Source: Solibacillus silvestris (GTDB taxonomy: Bacteria > Bacillota > Bacilli > Bacillales_A > Planococcaceae). From it: a DNA stretch of 64,000 nt. The translations under genes were made by a program, and so were the position numbers. The stretch lies in contig CP014609.1 in NCBI GenBank assembly GCA_001586195.1, positions 2,694,501-2,758,500 on the forward strand, in the 5' to 3' direction. Positions 52,605 through 61,679 of the stretch are shown in pieces. Position 1 is the first letter of the stretch; the number at the start of each line of letters is the position of its first letter. The notes below the pieces were generated by a model. The model worked only from the letters and a program-made list of their open reading frames with translations, was not told the origin of the DNA and made no database searches.

Positions 52605-52618
52605 GTGTATTATTACAC
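52605..52618. promoter_or_regulatory. GTGTA-N4-TACAC palindrome upstream of the XRE gene
   Basis: GTGTA-TTAT-TACAC lies 12 bp before the ATG at 52630 and just ahead of GAGGTG. A regulator bound here would block translation start or transcription; it may be this gene's own product. Confidence 0.5.
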
Positions 52619-52629
52619 GAGGTGATTCG

Positions 52630-53085
52630 ATGGATCGAAATTTTATCATTCAAATAACATCGGAAAGTTTGAAACTTATCCGAACGGAAAATAATTACAC
52701 GCAAGATAAAATGGCCGAAATTTTAGGCATTTCGAAAAAGACGCTCGTACAGATCGAGAAAGAGCGTACTTATGCAAACTGGACAACGACGATTGCGATC
52801 TGTGCCCTCTTCCGTCATAGCGAAACATTACAAAACCGTATTGGCGGCGACCCGATGGAAGTCATTGAACTTACCGCACATAATGTCATCATTACCCCAC
52901 GTGAAAAAACAATGGGCGGTTATGTTTGGTGGAAGAACATCGACGAATTTAAACACCACCGACTTCAGCAAAATCTTTTAAGCAAGCATTACCGCATTTT
53001 AGATGACGAAAATTATCGAATCATTAGTACGTTTGATGAAGATGTCGTAATGGAAAAATGGCAAGCAATAAAATCTATTGTTTAA
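52630..53085 (+). CDS. XRE-family transcriptional regulator
   Basis: 151 residues. N-terminal helix-turn-helix (about 10-65: SLKLIRTENNYTQDKMAEILGISKKTLVQIEKERTYANW). The C-terminal half (about 80-150) has no recognisable ligand domain, but repeats of WW/HH aromatic residues. GAGGTG precedes the ATG. The gene follows the DUF2339 gene by 116 bp and shares an upstream palindrome with it, so it probably regulates itself and that gene. Confidence 0.82.
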   Translation: MDRNFIIQITSESLKLIRTENNYTQDKMAEILGISKKTLVQIEKERTYANWTTTIAICALFRHSETLQNRIGGDPMEVIELTAHNVIITPREKTMGGYVWWKNIDEFKHHRLQQNLLSKHYRILDDENYRIISTFDEDVVMEKWQAIKSIV

Positions 53086-53108
53086 TTGAAATGATGAGTA
53101 AATAAACG

Positions 53109-53142
53109 GTCCTGCTGAGTGAATTTCCCCTGTCAGCAGGAC
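53109..53142 (+). terminator. Hairpin terminator of the XRE gene
   Basis: Perfect 10-bp stem GTCCTGCTGA/TCAGCAGGAC (53109-53118 with 53133-53142); the T tract is weak but an AT-rich stretch follows. Confidence 0.7.
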
Positions 53143-53427
53143 ATATTAATTTAACCCCTCTTTTTTTACATACGCTAACAAATATCTCCTAAAAGAAATT
53201 AAATAATTGTACAGTTATTCTCTTACCCTTTTGTGCATTTTAACGAAAAATTTATATAAACTAGACAATTTGATGTTTTTTTAACTTTTTTAAACTTTTT
53301 TAATAATAAACATTGAAAATTACCTTAATTCAGAATATTATTATCTATAAATATTATGAACTTTGTTCACTATATTAATAATTTAAGTCGGTTCAATGGG
53401 GATTGGGGACTTTTAGGGGGAATGCAT
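53143..53427. other. AT-rich upstream region of the MFS gene
   Basis: No gene. Runs such as TTTAACTTTTTTAAACTTTTTT (about 53275-53305) are low-complexity and may act as an UP-like or curved element. No clear -35/-10 pair or operator was identified. Confidence 0.35.
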
Positions 53428-54798
53428 ATGAAGAAGATTAACGTAGCACAGGTTATTGCAGACAGTAAATTTAACCGCTTTCATTTCAGCTTATTGGCAT
53501 GGTGTTTTCTCATTATTTTATTTGATGGGTATGATTTAGTGGTCTATGGTACAGTTGTCCCTGTACTAATCGAAGAATGGGGATTGACGACAGTTCAAGC
53601 CGGAGCAATTGGCAGTTATGGTTTGTTCGGTATGATGTTTGGTGCGATCATTTTAGGAATTTTAGCAGACCGTATTGGCCGAAAAAAAGTTACCGCGATT
53701 TCGATCGTATTATTTAGCTTATTTACAGTCCTATGTGGCTTTACAACAAATGTATTGTTATTTTCAATTTTCCGCTTTTTCGCTGGGTTGGGCCTCGGTG
53801 GTATTATGCCGAATGTCATCGCATTATTGACAGATTATTCACCTAAAAAAATGCGCAGTATGGTCGTTTCCATCGTATTATGCGGCTATTCTGTCGGCGG
53901 GATGTTAGCCCCTATTTTAGGTATCTTAATTATGCCAAGCTTAGGCTGGGAGTCGATTTTTTGGGTGGCCGGAATTCCATTGCTATTATTACCACTGATG
54001 TATAAAAAGCTGCCGGAATCAGCAGTTTACCTTGCTAGAAGGGGAAAGACAGAAGAGTTATTCAAAAATTTACGAAAAGTAGATCCGAATATAACATTTG
54101 ACGGAACGGAAGAGCTCGAACATATTCCAGTTGATAATTCCAAAGTTCCTGTTGTCGGATTATTTAATAATAAACGTGGTTTAAGTACGGTCATGTTTTG
54201 GACAGCGTTTTTCTCATGTCTTTTAATGGTTTATGGCTTAAACACATGGTTGCCAAAGCTCATGATTGAAGCGGGCTATGGATTGAATTCGAGCTTAGGC
54301 TTCCTCATTACACTTCAAGGTGGTGCAATGGTCGGCACGATTATTATCGCCCGGTTATGTGATAAATATGGTTCAAAGAAAATGCTCGTTCCGATGTATG
54401 CCTCTGGAGCAATCGCTTTAACACTTCTAGGGTTTGGCGGAAATACGTTTTACATTTACGTGCTGGTTGCTGTCGCTGGGGCTGCAACTATTGGTGCTCA
54501 AAATATTGTACAAGCTTACGTTTCACAGTACTACCCGCCAAATATCCGTTCCACTGCATTAGGGATGGCATCCGGGATTGGGCGTATGGGCGGCATGATG
54601 GGTCCCCTTCTAGGCGGCTTCCTATTATCAATTGCATTGCCGATTGAAATGAACTTCATCGCATTTGCCATTCCGGGTTTAATTGCTGCGATTGCTTTAA
54701 CATTCGTTTCGGATAAACGCTCATATGTAAATATGCAAAACGTGTCTTCAGAAAATGTTACCGCAACTAAAGCGACCTTATCCGAAGCTGCCGATTAA
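53428..54798 (+). CDS. MFS transporter, aromatic acid:H+ symporter (AAHS) family
   Basis: 456 residues, twelve membrane segments. FDGYDLVVYGTVVPVLIEEWGL is the DGYD signature in TM1 of AAHS transporters (PcaK, BenK), and GILADRIGRKKV is the loop 2-3 MFS motif. It imports an aromatic acid such as benzoate, 4-hydroxybenzoate or a related acid with H+; no ring-cleavage genes are nearby. The ATG at 53428 is chosen because AGGGGG lies 7 bases upstream. Confidence 0.87.
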   Translation: MKKINVAQVIADSKFNRFHFSLLAWCFLIILFDGYDLVVYGTVVPVLIEEWGLTTVQAGAIGSYGLFGMMFGAIILGILADRIGRKKVTAISIVLFSLFTVLCGFTTNVLLFSIFRFFAGLGLGGIMPNVIALLTDYSPKKMRSMVVSIVLCGYSVGGMLAPILGILIMPSLGWESIFWVAGIPLLLLPLMYKKLPESAVYLARRGKTEELFKNLRKVDPNITFDGTEELEHIPVDNSKVPVVGLFNNKRGLSTVMFWTAFFSCLLMVYGLNTWLPKLMIEAGYGLNSSLGFLITLQGGAMVGTIIIARLCDKYGSKKMLVPMYASGAIALTLLGFGGNTFYIYVLVAVAGAATIGAQNIVQAYVSQYYPPNIRSTALGMASGIGRMGGMMGPLLGGFLLSIALPIEMNFIAFAIPGLIAAIALTFVSDKRSYVNMQNVSSENVTATKATLSEAAD

Positions 54799-55033
54799 CC
54801 GAAATTGAACGAAAAGGGCTGGGACAGAAGTAGAAATTTCATAAGCTAAGGAGAAAAACCTTATTAAGAAACGGATATTTTATAAAATTGATTGGAATGG
54901 AGGGCGAGTGTTCGTGCTGACGGTTTCACCTTTCGCACTGTGAAAACATTAGCTGACGGCTACGCCTTTCGCTACAAGCAAGCTTCCTGCGGGAATAGCG
55001 TGACGTCTGAGACTAGGAACAAAAGCTAAGAAC

Positions 55034-55076
55034 GCCACGTCCTGTGGCAACGCTTTTGTGACCAACATCCTGTTGG
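55034..55076 (+). repeat. Paired mini-hairpins with RTCCT loop in repeat copy 2
   Basis: GCCAC-GTCCT-GTGGC (55034-55048) and CCAAC-ATCCT-GTTGG (55062-55076) have different stem sequences but the same 5-bp stem and loop, so the shape, not the stem sequence, is conserved. Confidence 0.7.
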
Positions 55077-55129
55077 CCTCACGACCGCGGAAAGCGTCCC
55101 GAAATGGAAATCAATTTTACGCTCAGCAA

Positions 55130-55168
55130 AAAAATGCCATTTTTCTCTAAGAGAAAAATGGCATTTTT
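55130..55168. terminator. Terminator-like hairpin in repeat copy 2
   Basis: A perfect 18-bp stem AAAAATGCCATTTTTCTC with loop TAA; A and T runs on both flanks make it bidirectional. Confidence 0.75.
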
Positions 55169-55321
55169 GGGTTATGTCCCACCCTCTTTTTGCGCTTTAC
55201 TGCTATAGAATGTCGTGACCTGTGTTTAAGCTATTTAATATAAATAAACTTCCCACGTTGAAAATAAACTTCGAATTTCGGGTATTATTTAAAAAACAAC
55301 TCTTTTAAGGATGTGTGCATA

Positions 55322-56494
55322 ATGTGGCAGGAAATTTATGCGGATTTACATATACATATTGGTCGTACTTATAAAGGTCGGGCAGTAAAAATAACAGGAA
55401 GCAAAAACTTGACGCTTACAAATATTTTGGAAACCGCTACTTCGAGAAAAGGATTGGATTTAATCGGCATTATTGATTGTCATTCGCCAGAAGTAATCGA
55501 AGAAGTGGAACATCTACTTCTAGAACAAAAAGCAACAGAATTAGCTGAAGGCGGAATTCGTTATAAAAAGACGACGCTCATTTTAGGAACGGAAATTGAG
55601 ATTTACGATGCCAACTGCCATGGGCCAATCCATGTTCTTTGCTATATACCGACACTTACTAAGATGAAACAGTTTTCAAATTGGCTCCGGCTTCACCAGA
55701 AGAACATCCATCTAAGCACACAGCGTACGCGATGTGATGGACACACTTTGCAGCAAAAAGTCCATGAACTTGGCGGCCTTTTTATTCCGGCGCACGTATT
55801 TACCCCGTTTAAAAGCCTTTTCGGCAGAGGGGTTAAAAGTAGTTTAACGGAAGTATTTGATCCAAACCTCATTGATGGAATTGAACTCGGATTAAGTTCT
55901 GATACGATGATGGTCAAAGGGATTAGTGAATTGGCCCCTTATAGCTTTGTAACAAATTCGGATGCGCATTCTTTAGGAAAGCTTGCCCGTGAATATCAGA
56001 AAATCCAGGTACAGGATGTTAATTTTGAAGAGCTGAGAAAAGCGCTCCATAAGATGGAAGGCAGACAAATCATAGCTAATTACGGACTTAATCCCCTACT
56101 TGGCAAGTATCACGAAACGGTATGTGCCAACTGCGGTGAACAATTAATAGAGGAAGGTCATAGCCGCTGCCCTCATTGCGGAAAGGAGCAGTTGATCAAA
56201 GGCGTTGCAAAAAGAATTGTAGAATTAACGGATAACCCGCAGCTGGAAATCAGCAGACCTCCGTATATTCACCAAGTTCCGCTCGATTTTATTCCGGGTA
56301 TTGGCGCTAAAACAATTGAAAAGATGTTGGATGCATTCGGCACCGAGATGAATATTTTACATGAAGCATCATTTGAGGAACTAAAAAGCGTCATTCCTGA
56401 AAAACTTGCAGTCCTCATCGATTTATCAAGAAAAGGACAAATTGCCATTACAGGAGGCGGCGGCGGAGTATACGGAAAGATTGATATGAATTAA
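55322..56494 (+). CDS. Endonuclease Q-like protein (PHP domain)
   Basis: 390 residues. N-terminal PHP nuclease fold with DLHIHIGR (about residue 8), GIIDCH, GTEIEI and SDAHSLGK metal-binding clusters; a zinc ribbon CANCGEQL...CPHCG (about residues 266-286); and a helix-hairpin-helix DFIPGIGAKTIEKML (about residue 324). This order matches EndoQ, which cuts DNA 5' of deaminated bases (uracil, hypoxanthine, xanthine) and abasic sites. EndoQ is mainly archaeal but occurs in some Bacillus. The ATG at 55322 (MWQEIYADLH) is preferred to the one three codons earlier. Confidence 0.85.
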   Translation: MWQEIYADLHIHIGRTYKGRAVKITGSKNLTLTNILETATSRKGLDLIGIIDCHSPEVIEEVEHLLLEQKATELAEGGIRYKKTTLILGTEIEIYDANCHGPIHVLCYIPTLTKMKQFSNWLRLHQKNIHLSTQRTRCDGHTLQQKVHELGGLFIPAHVFTPFKSLFGRGVKSSLTEVFDPNLIDGIELGLSSDTMMVKGISELAPYSFVTNSDAHSLGKLAREYQKIQVQDVNFEELRKALHKMEGRQIIANYGLNPLLGKYHETVCANCGEQLIEEGHSRCPHCGKEQLIKGVAKRIVELTDNPQLEISRPPYIHQVPLDFIPGIGAKTIEKMLDAFGTEMNILHEASFEELKSVIPEKLAVLIDLSRKGQIAITGGGGGVYGKIDMN

Positions 56495-56620
56495 AAGATT
56501 CTTATTAATTAAAAATCATCATTCTGTGAACTTTTTCAATCATCATATTCGTACAGTCTACTAAATTATAGTATACTTAGATGATAGAAATTTTATATAA
56601 AGGCAGGGTAGGAACACACA

Positions 56621-59320
56621 ATGAATAAAAAACGTAAATGGGGCATTGGCTTCAAAATAACGAGTGGGTATATTATTCTCATAATATGTTTAATCGTTTC
56701 GGCGCTTGTCTTAAATAACCAAATAACAAGTTTACAATCAGAACGAAACGGCGTCATTAAATATGATTCCCAAATGCGCATGATGTCAAATAATCTAGAA
56801 CGTCAAATTCTTAATATGGAATCCTCCTTACAACGTTATTTAATTACAGATGACGAAACTCATCTTGATAAATTTAATGAAGAACTCGCAACATGGGAAG
56901 CTTCTTATGAAGAACTAAGCACAATTGTACAGGACTTTTCAAGTGGCCAAGAGCAGTTGGAAGTGATACACAGCGGTATCGAAGATTGGATCAATAATAT
57001 TGGACAACCTTTATTGAACGCGATACTTGCTAATAATAATGAAGAAATACTTTCGACGTTTGATGGAATGCAAAGCAGTGTGGCAATCAGTGATTTACAG
57101 CAAAAGTTCACTGCATTCCGTACTTTTGAAACAGACGCAATTCAAGTAAAAGTTGCGGAGCTTAATGACCAAAATACGGCGTTAACATATAGCCTTTTTG
57201 GAATTTTAACATTAATCGCGACGGCTACAATTATCATCTTCACAATTATTTCTCGTAATATCGCAGGGTCGATTAACGAAGTAACCGATGCTATCCAAGA
57301 TATGAATGCATCAGACGGGAAAGTACGGAAGCGAATTACTGCTAAGACGAACGATGAAGTGAAAGATCTCGTACTGGCAACAAATTCACTTCTAACCACA
57401 TTGGAGAACCGTCAATGGTTCCAAACAAACTTGGCCGAGGTTGTAACAGCCTACCAAGGTGTCGATACACTCGATGAATTAGGTGAAGTACTGCTGAACT
57501 CGTTGACGACACGTACACATTCGGTATATGGCGCATTTTATATTCAAGATATCCGCAATAAAAACAAATTCAATAAGATTGCTGCCTTTGCGGAAACGGG
57601 CGATAATGTCGGACGTGAAAGTTTTGAAGTTGGACAAGGCTTCATTGGACAGAGTGTGAAGGAAAAACGGATTTTAAGCTATGATAATAAAGATAATAGC
57701 TTCCACTACTTAGAAACAGCACTTGGTAATATTCCAATTTCAAATGGTATTATTGTGCCAGTATTTTTCGGGCAGGAAGTCGTAGCTGTTTTTGAATTAG
57801 CTTCACTAAAACCATATAGCCAACTGCATCGTGACCTAATTAAAGAAGTCGTTGTACATTTAGGCGTAACGATTAACAGCATCATCGGTCGTATGGAAGT
57901 CATTCGTCTTTTAAATGAATCACAGGCGATGACGGAAGAATTGCAAGTTCAGTCAGAAGAGCTACAAACACAATCTGAAGAACTGAAAATGCAAACAGAA
58001 GAACTGACAACAATTAATGAACGTTTAGAAGAACGTACACGTGACGCGGAACAGAAAACACATGAGCTGGAAAAAGTACAGGTTGAGCTGAGACAAAGTG
58101 CAGAACAGCTTCGCCAAAGTTCGAATTACAAATCCGAGTTCCTGGCGAATATGTCGCATGAATTGCGAACACCGCTTAACAGTATTTTAATCTTGTCTGA
58201 AATGCTCGCGGAAAACCATGAAAACCATCTATCTGATGATGAGCTCGAATATGCAAAAGTCATCCATGATTCAGGTGAAGATTTACTGAACCTGATTAAT
58301 GACATTCTCGACTTATCAAAAGTGGAAGCCGGAAAAATGGATTTATGGTTCAGAGAGATGGATGTATATGAAATACCACAGCATATTCAAAATTTATTTA
58401 TGCCGATAGCCAATCAAAAAGGTCTGGAATTATCGGTGGATGTCGCAAATGATCTTGCGGAAATCTTCCATACCGATGTGAAACGATTCCATCAAGTATT
58501 AAATAACCTGCTTTCCAATGCGTTGAAGTTTACAGAGGAAGGTTCGGTAACAGTGAAAGTGGATCGAGCACGTATTACACCGGCCATGAGACAGTTAAGC
58601 GACACATGGATTACGGTGAGTGTGACAGATACCGGTATCGGTATTCCGAAAAACAAGCAAAATATTGTATTTGAGTCGTTCCAGCAAGCGGACGGTGCTA
58701 CTGTTCGTAAATATGGCGGAACGGGATTAGGCTTATCAATCTGCCGTGAAGTAACAAAACTTCTTGGCGGCTGGATTACTTTATCAAGTACTGAAGGTCA
58801 AGGTAGTACATTTACTGTTTACTTGCCAAGCTTACCTGATGGAAATGCTGCCCAAACGAACATTGCTGTACAGGAGGCTGTTTATACAGATGCTGCTCCG
58901 GCAATGGGTGTATCGAAGTCAATATTTGATGAAAAGCATATTTTGATTGTTGATGATGATTACCGTAATATTTACGCATTGCGCCAGGCATTGGAACATA
59001 AAGGTGTTCATATTCTAGAGGCATCAAACGGCGTGGAATGTCTGAACATTTTACAGACGGCGACACGTGTTGATGCTGTATTGATGGATATTATGATGCC
59101 TGAAATGGACGGATATGAAACAATGGAGCGTATCCGCAAAGATTTACAATTACATGAGCTGCCGATTATTGCATTAACAGCAAAAGCGATGAAGCAAGAC
59201 CAAGATCGTGCATTTGAAGCAGGGGCTTCCGATTATATTAGTAAGCCTTTAAACTTGGAACAACTATTCTCCGTACTAACGGTATGGCTCACAAGTGGGG
59301 AACGTTTACGAAATGTATAG
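56621..59320 (+). CDS. rsbK: Hybrid sensor histidine kinase/response regulator, RsbK-like
   Basis: 899 residues: TM1 (about 13-31), CHASE3-like extracytoplasmic domain (35-175), TM2 (180-202), HAMP (200-255), GAF (275-420), coiled coil of LQVQSEELQTQSEELKMQTEEL heptads (430-490), HisKA with His513 (FLANMSHELRTPLN), HATPase (600-740; DTGIGIP, GTGLGLSI) and a receiver with Asp823 (VLMDIMMPEMDG). It matches B. cereus RsbK, which phosphorylates the response regulator RsbY to release sigma-B. The next gene, overlapping by 8 bp, is the methyltransferase RsbM. A CHASE3/HAMP/GAF sensor suggests it reads several inputs. Rhodopsin- or MCP-like partners are not near. Confidence 0.87.
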   Translation: MNKKRKWGIGFKITSGYIILIICLIVSALVLNNQITSLQSERNGVIKYDSQMRMMSNNLERQILNMESSLQRYLITDDETHLDKFNEELATWEASYEELSTIVQDFSSGQEQLEVIHSGIEDWINNIGQPLLNAILANNNEEILSTFDGMQSSVAISDLQQKFTAFRTFETDAIQVKVAELNDQNTALTYSLFGILTLIATATIIIFTIISRNIAGSINEVTDAIQDMNASDGKVRKRITAKTNDEVKDLVLATNSLLTTLENRQWFQTNLAEVVTAYQGVDTLDELGEVLLNSLTTRTHSVYGAFYIQDIRNKNKFNKIAAFAETGDNVGRESFEVGQGFIGQSVKEKRILSYDNKDNSFHYLETALGNIPISNGIIVPVFFGQEVVAVFELASLKPYSQLHRDLIKEVVVHLGVTINSIIGRMEVIRLLNESQAMTEELQVQSEELQTQSEELKMQTEELTTINERLEERTRDAEQKTHELEKVQVELRQSAEQLRQSSNYKSEFLANMSHELRTPLNSILILSEMLAENHENHLSDDELEYAKVIHDSGEDLLNLINDILDLSKVEAGKMDLWFREMDVYEIPQHIQNLFMPIANQKGLELSVDVANDLAEIFHTDVKRFHQVLNNLLSNALKFTEEGSVTVKVDRARITPAMRQLSDTWITVSVTDTGIGIPKNKQNIVFESFQQADGATVRKYGGTGLGLSICREVTKLLGGWITLSSTEGQGSTFTVYLPSLPDGNAAQTNIAVQEAVYTDAAPAMGVSKSIFDEKHILIVDDDYRNIYALRQALEHKGVHILEASNGVECLNILQTATRVDAVLMDIMMPEMDGYETMERIRKDLQLHELPIIALTAKAMKQDQDRAFEAGASDYISKPLNLEQLFSVLTVWLTSGERLRNV

Positions 59321-60128
59321 AAAGAAGTTAGAAGTCCGCTTATTATTGGAAGCGGTATACTCATTATCAGGATTTGATTTCCGAAAGTATAATCAACAAT
59401 CAATATTACGACGGATAGAACATCGGATGCGGATTAACAATTTTTCATCAATATCACAATTAACCGAATCGATTATTTACGATAAAGAGTTACTAAAAGT
59501 ATTACTGAATGATTTCTCGATTAATGTGACAGAAATGTTCCGGGACCCCTCTTTCTTTAGGGCGTTCCGGGAAGAAATCGTTCCTAAGTTGAAGCAGCTT
59601 GATAAAATCCGGGTATGGCATGCAGGCTGCGCAACGGGTGAAGAAGTTTATTCCATGGCCATTCTGCTGCAGGAGGAAGGCTTGCTGGACCGCACGATGA
59701 TGTATGCGACTGACATGAATGAAGATGTGTTGGAAAAAGCACAGCTTGGGGCCTTCCCTCTTCATAAAATGCAAGCCTATACGAAAAATTATATTTTAGC
59801 AGGCGGAAGAGAAAGCTTTTCCCAGTATTATAAAACGGATGACAGCTTTGCCTCTTTTCATCCATACTTAAGCGAAAACATCATGTTTGCCCAGCATAAT
59901 CTGGCAACGGATAAATCGTTTCAGGAATTTGATATTATCATTTGCCGTAATGTGCTCATCTATTTTACACCGGATCTGCAGCATGAAGTACACCATCTCT
60001 TTTACGATAGCTTAGCAATAAACGGATATTTGGGTTTAGGCGATAAAGAAACATTGCAATTTACGCCGCTCGTTTCCAAATACCGTACCATTAACGCAAC
60101 AGAGCGAATCTATCAAAAGAGGTTGTAG
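59313..60128 (+). CDS. rsbM: CheR-type methyltransferase, RsbM-like
   Basis: 271 residues from ATG 59313. An N-terminal helical CheR domain precedes the SAM-binding domain with IRVWHAGCATGEEVYSMAI and FDIIICRNVLIYFTPDL, both diagnostic for CheR. Normal CheR proteins methylate chemoreceptors, but none is present; the B. cereus homologue RsbM methylates RsbK and dampens sigma-B activity. The 8-bp overlap with the kinase gene and the location next to rsbY support this role. The stop is followed by a terminator. Confidence 0.87.
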   Translation: MYRKKLEVRLLLEAVYSLSGFDFRKYNQQSILRRIEHRMRINNFSSISQLTESIIYDKELLKVLLNDFSINVTEMFRDPSFFRAFREEIVPKLKQLDKIRVWHAGCATGEEVYSMAILLQEEGLLDRTMMYATDMNEDVLEKAQLGAFPLHKMQAYTKNYILAGGRESFSQYYKTDDSFASFHPYLSENIMFAQHNLATDKSFQEFDIIICRNVLIYFTPDLQHEVHHLFYDSLAINGYLGLGDKETLQFTPLVSKYRTINATERIYQKRL

Positions 60129-60151
60129 TAAGTACTTTTAGGAATCGAAAT

Positions 60152-60186
60152 AAAAATGGCACATCTTTTACGGATGTGCCATTTTT
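60152..60186 (+). terminator. Intrinsic terminator of rsbK-rsbM
   Basis: AAAAATGGCACATC pairs with GATGTGCCATTTTT (60152-60165 with 60173-60186); T-rich sequence follows. Confidence 0.88.
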
Positions 60187-60215
60187 TATTTCGTATTAAA
60201 TTATTTCTCCATAGC

Positions 60216-60254
60216 AAAAACTCAATTTTTCTGTGAGAGAAAAATTGAGTTTTT
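60216..60254 (-). terminator. Intrinsic terminator of rsbY
   Basis: AAAAACTCAATTTTTCT pairs with AGAAAAATTGAGTTTTT (60216-60232 with 60238-60254, loop GTGAG), 33 bp past the rsbY stop. Confidence 0.85.
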
Positions 60255-60287
60255 ATATTTAAAGACTTATTAATTAATCTGGTTTCC

Positions 60288-61424
60288 TTAACTATTAGCG
60301 CGCAATAATAATACACACATATCATCCGGCTGATTATGTTGCAGTTCACCCTTCAATAAGTAGTCAATCGGTGAAATGTCCGTCGACCAGTGTCTACTCG
60401 CAATTTTACATAGCTCTTTTTCAGATTCCAGATCACACGGACCCATTGCTTCCAGAACACCATCTGTAAAGAGGACAATTTGGATAGAAGAATTATATGG
60501 TATAACTGCTTTTTCAATTTTGATATCTTCCACAAATCCTACCGCATAGCTCGTCGACGTAATCGGTACTGTCTTTTCCCCGTCTACTAGTGCATATCCT
60601 TTCGGATGCCCTGCATTTACGTATTCCACGGTCTTTTGCTTCGTATCGATAATAAAATACACACCAGTGAAATAGTACAATATATTTTCTTTTTCATTTT
60701 GCAGTAAATTCATATAACGATTCAATTCTGAAATAACACGCTTAGGGTCTGTCAGCTTCTTAATTGCCTCACGCAAAACAGATGAAATATACATACAAAC
60801 AAGCGATGCGGACACACCATGCCCCATCATATCCAATAACATGACAGCATAGCGATCTTCATCAAGCTTGTCCCAATAGTACAAGTCTCCGGCCAAATTC
60901 GATGAAGGTAAATAAGAAGCCGTAATCGAGATATCCGGTTCATGAACAGGCGGACTTAATAGACTTTGTTGGACACGGGCTGCCAGATCCAACTCACTTT
61001 GAATAATCTTTTCCTGATTTGTATGCCAGTCCAGTTCTGATTTCAACCGTTTCCCTACACGTATACGGGCTAATAATTCTATTCGATTAATAGGTTTCGT
61101 TATGTAATCAATGCCGCCAACGTCCAAGGCTTCCGACAGCTTCGACTTATCTTCAAGAGCGGTAACGAAAATCACCTGGATATCTTTCCATTGTGGATTT
61201 TGTTTTAATATACGACAAGCTTCAATTCCATCCATCTCCGGCATCATAACATCCAATAAAATAACATTAACGTCATAGCACTTAGGGGCATTGGATGGAT
61301 CTAGGTAGTCAAACATTTCTTTTGCAGATTGTACGGAAACAAACTTCTCATAACCATCACTTTTCAATATTTTTTCAATAACAAAGAGGTTAACTTGGTT
61401 ATCGTCTACAACAAGAATGGTCAT
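60288..61424 (-). CDS. rsbY: Response regulator with PP2C (SpoIIE-type) phosphatase domain, RsbY-like
   Basis: 378 residues. N-terminal receiver with Asp58 (VILLDVMMPEMDG) and acidic pair VVDDNQ, a connector helix (about 120-160), then a C-terminal PP2C phosphatase (about 170-378; DRYAVMLLDMMGHGVSASLVCMYIS, YVNAGHPKGYAL, VLFTDGVLEAMG). This is the RsbY layout: when phosphorylated it dephosphorylates RsbV, which then frees sigma-B from RsbW. It faces rsbK-rsbM, its presumed kinase and modifier. Neither rsbV, rsbW nor sigB lies in the window. A sigma-B-like promoter (61681-61707, minus) about 250 bp upstream would create positive feedback. Confidence 0.88.
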   Translation of the reverse strand: MTILVVDDNQVNLFVIEKILKSDGYEKFVSVQSAKEMFDYLDPSNAPKCYDVNVILLDVMMPEMDGIEACRILKQNPQWKDIQVIFVTALEDKSKLSEALDVGGIDYITKPINRIELLARIRVGKRLKSELDWHTNQEKIIQSELDLAARVQQSLLSPPVHEPDISITASYLPSSNLAGDLYYWDKLDEDRYAVMLLDMMGHGVSASLVCMYISSVLREAIKKLTDPKRVISELNRYMNLLQNEKENILYYFTGVYFIIDTKQKTVEYVNAGHPKGYALVDGEKTVPITSTSYAVGFVEDIKIEKAVIPYNSSIQIVLFTDGVLEAMGPCDLESEKELCKIASRHWSTDISPIDYLLKGELQHNQPDDMCVLLLRANS

Positions 61425-61679
61425 TACATCAACTTCTCTCTACTTTTTTAGATAAAGCATAATTCATTGCCCGTTACACCTAATTATACAGAAAACGACA
61501 GGTAAATGAAATGAAGAGGCTTTTTTGTCGATATTTCAGTCTATAAGTCTCATTAACTTTGTACTATGTATAATATTAAGTAAACGATAGGCTTGTTCTG
61601 AAAGCTTCTACCTGTCTCTTTTTCTGCATGAACGAACAGTACTTTATACCGAACAATTTATATAATTATCCTCATATAT

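Larger units (their letters stand above)
54821..55187 (+). repeat. Intergenic repeat family, copy 2 (longest, with insert)
   Basis: The ends GGGACAGAAGTAGAAATTTC (left) and GGTTATGTCCCACCCTC (right) match copy 3 in inverse. The centre is expanded (about 54906-55090) by sequence including two mini-hairpins. The right part ends in an 18-bp perfect stem hairpin (55130-55147 with 55151-55168, loop TAA). Confidence 0.88.
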
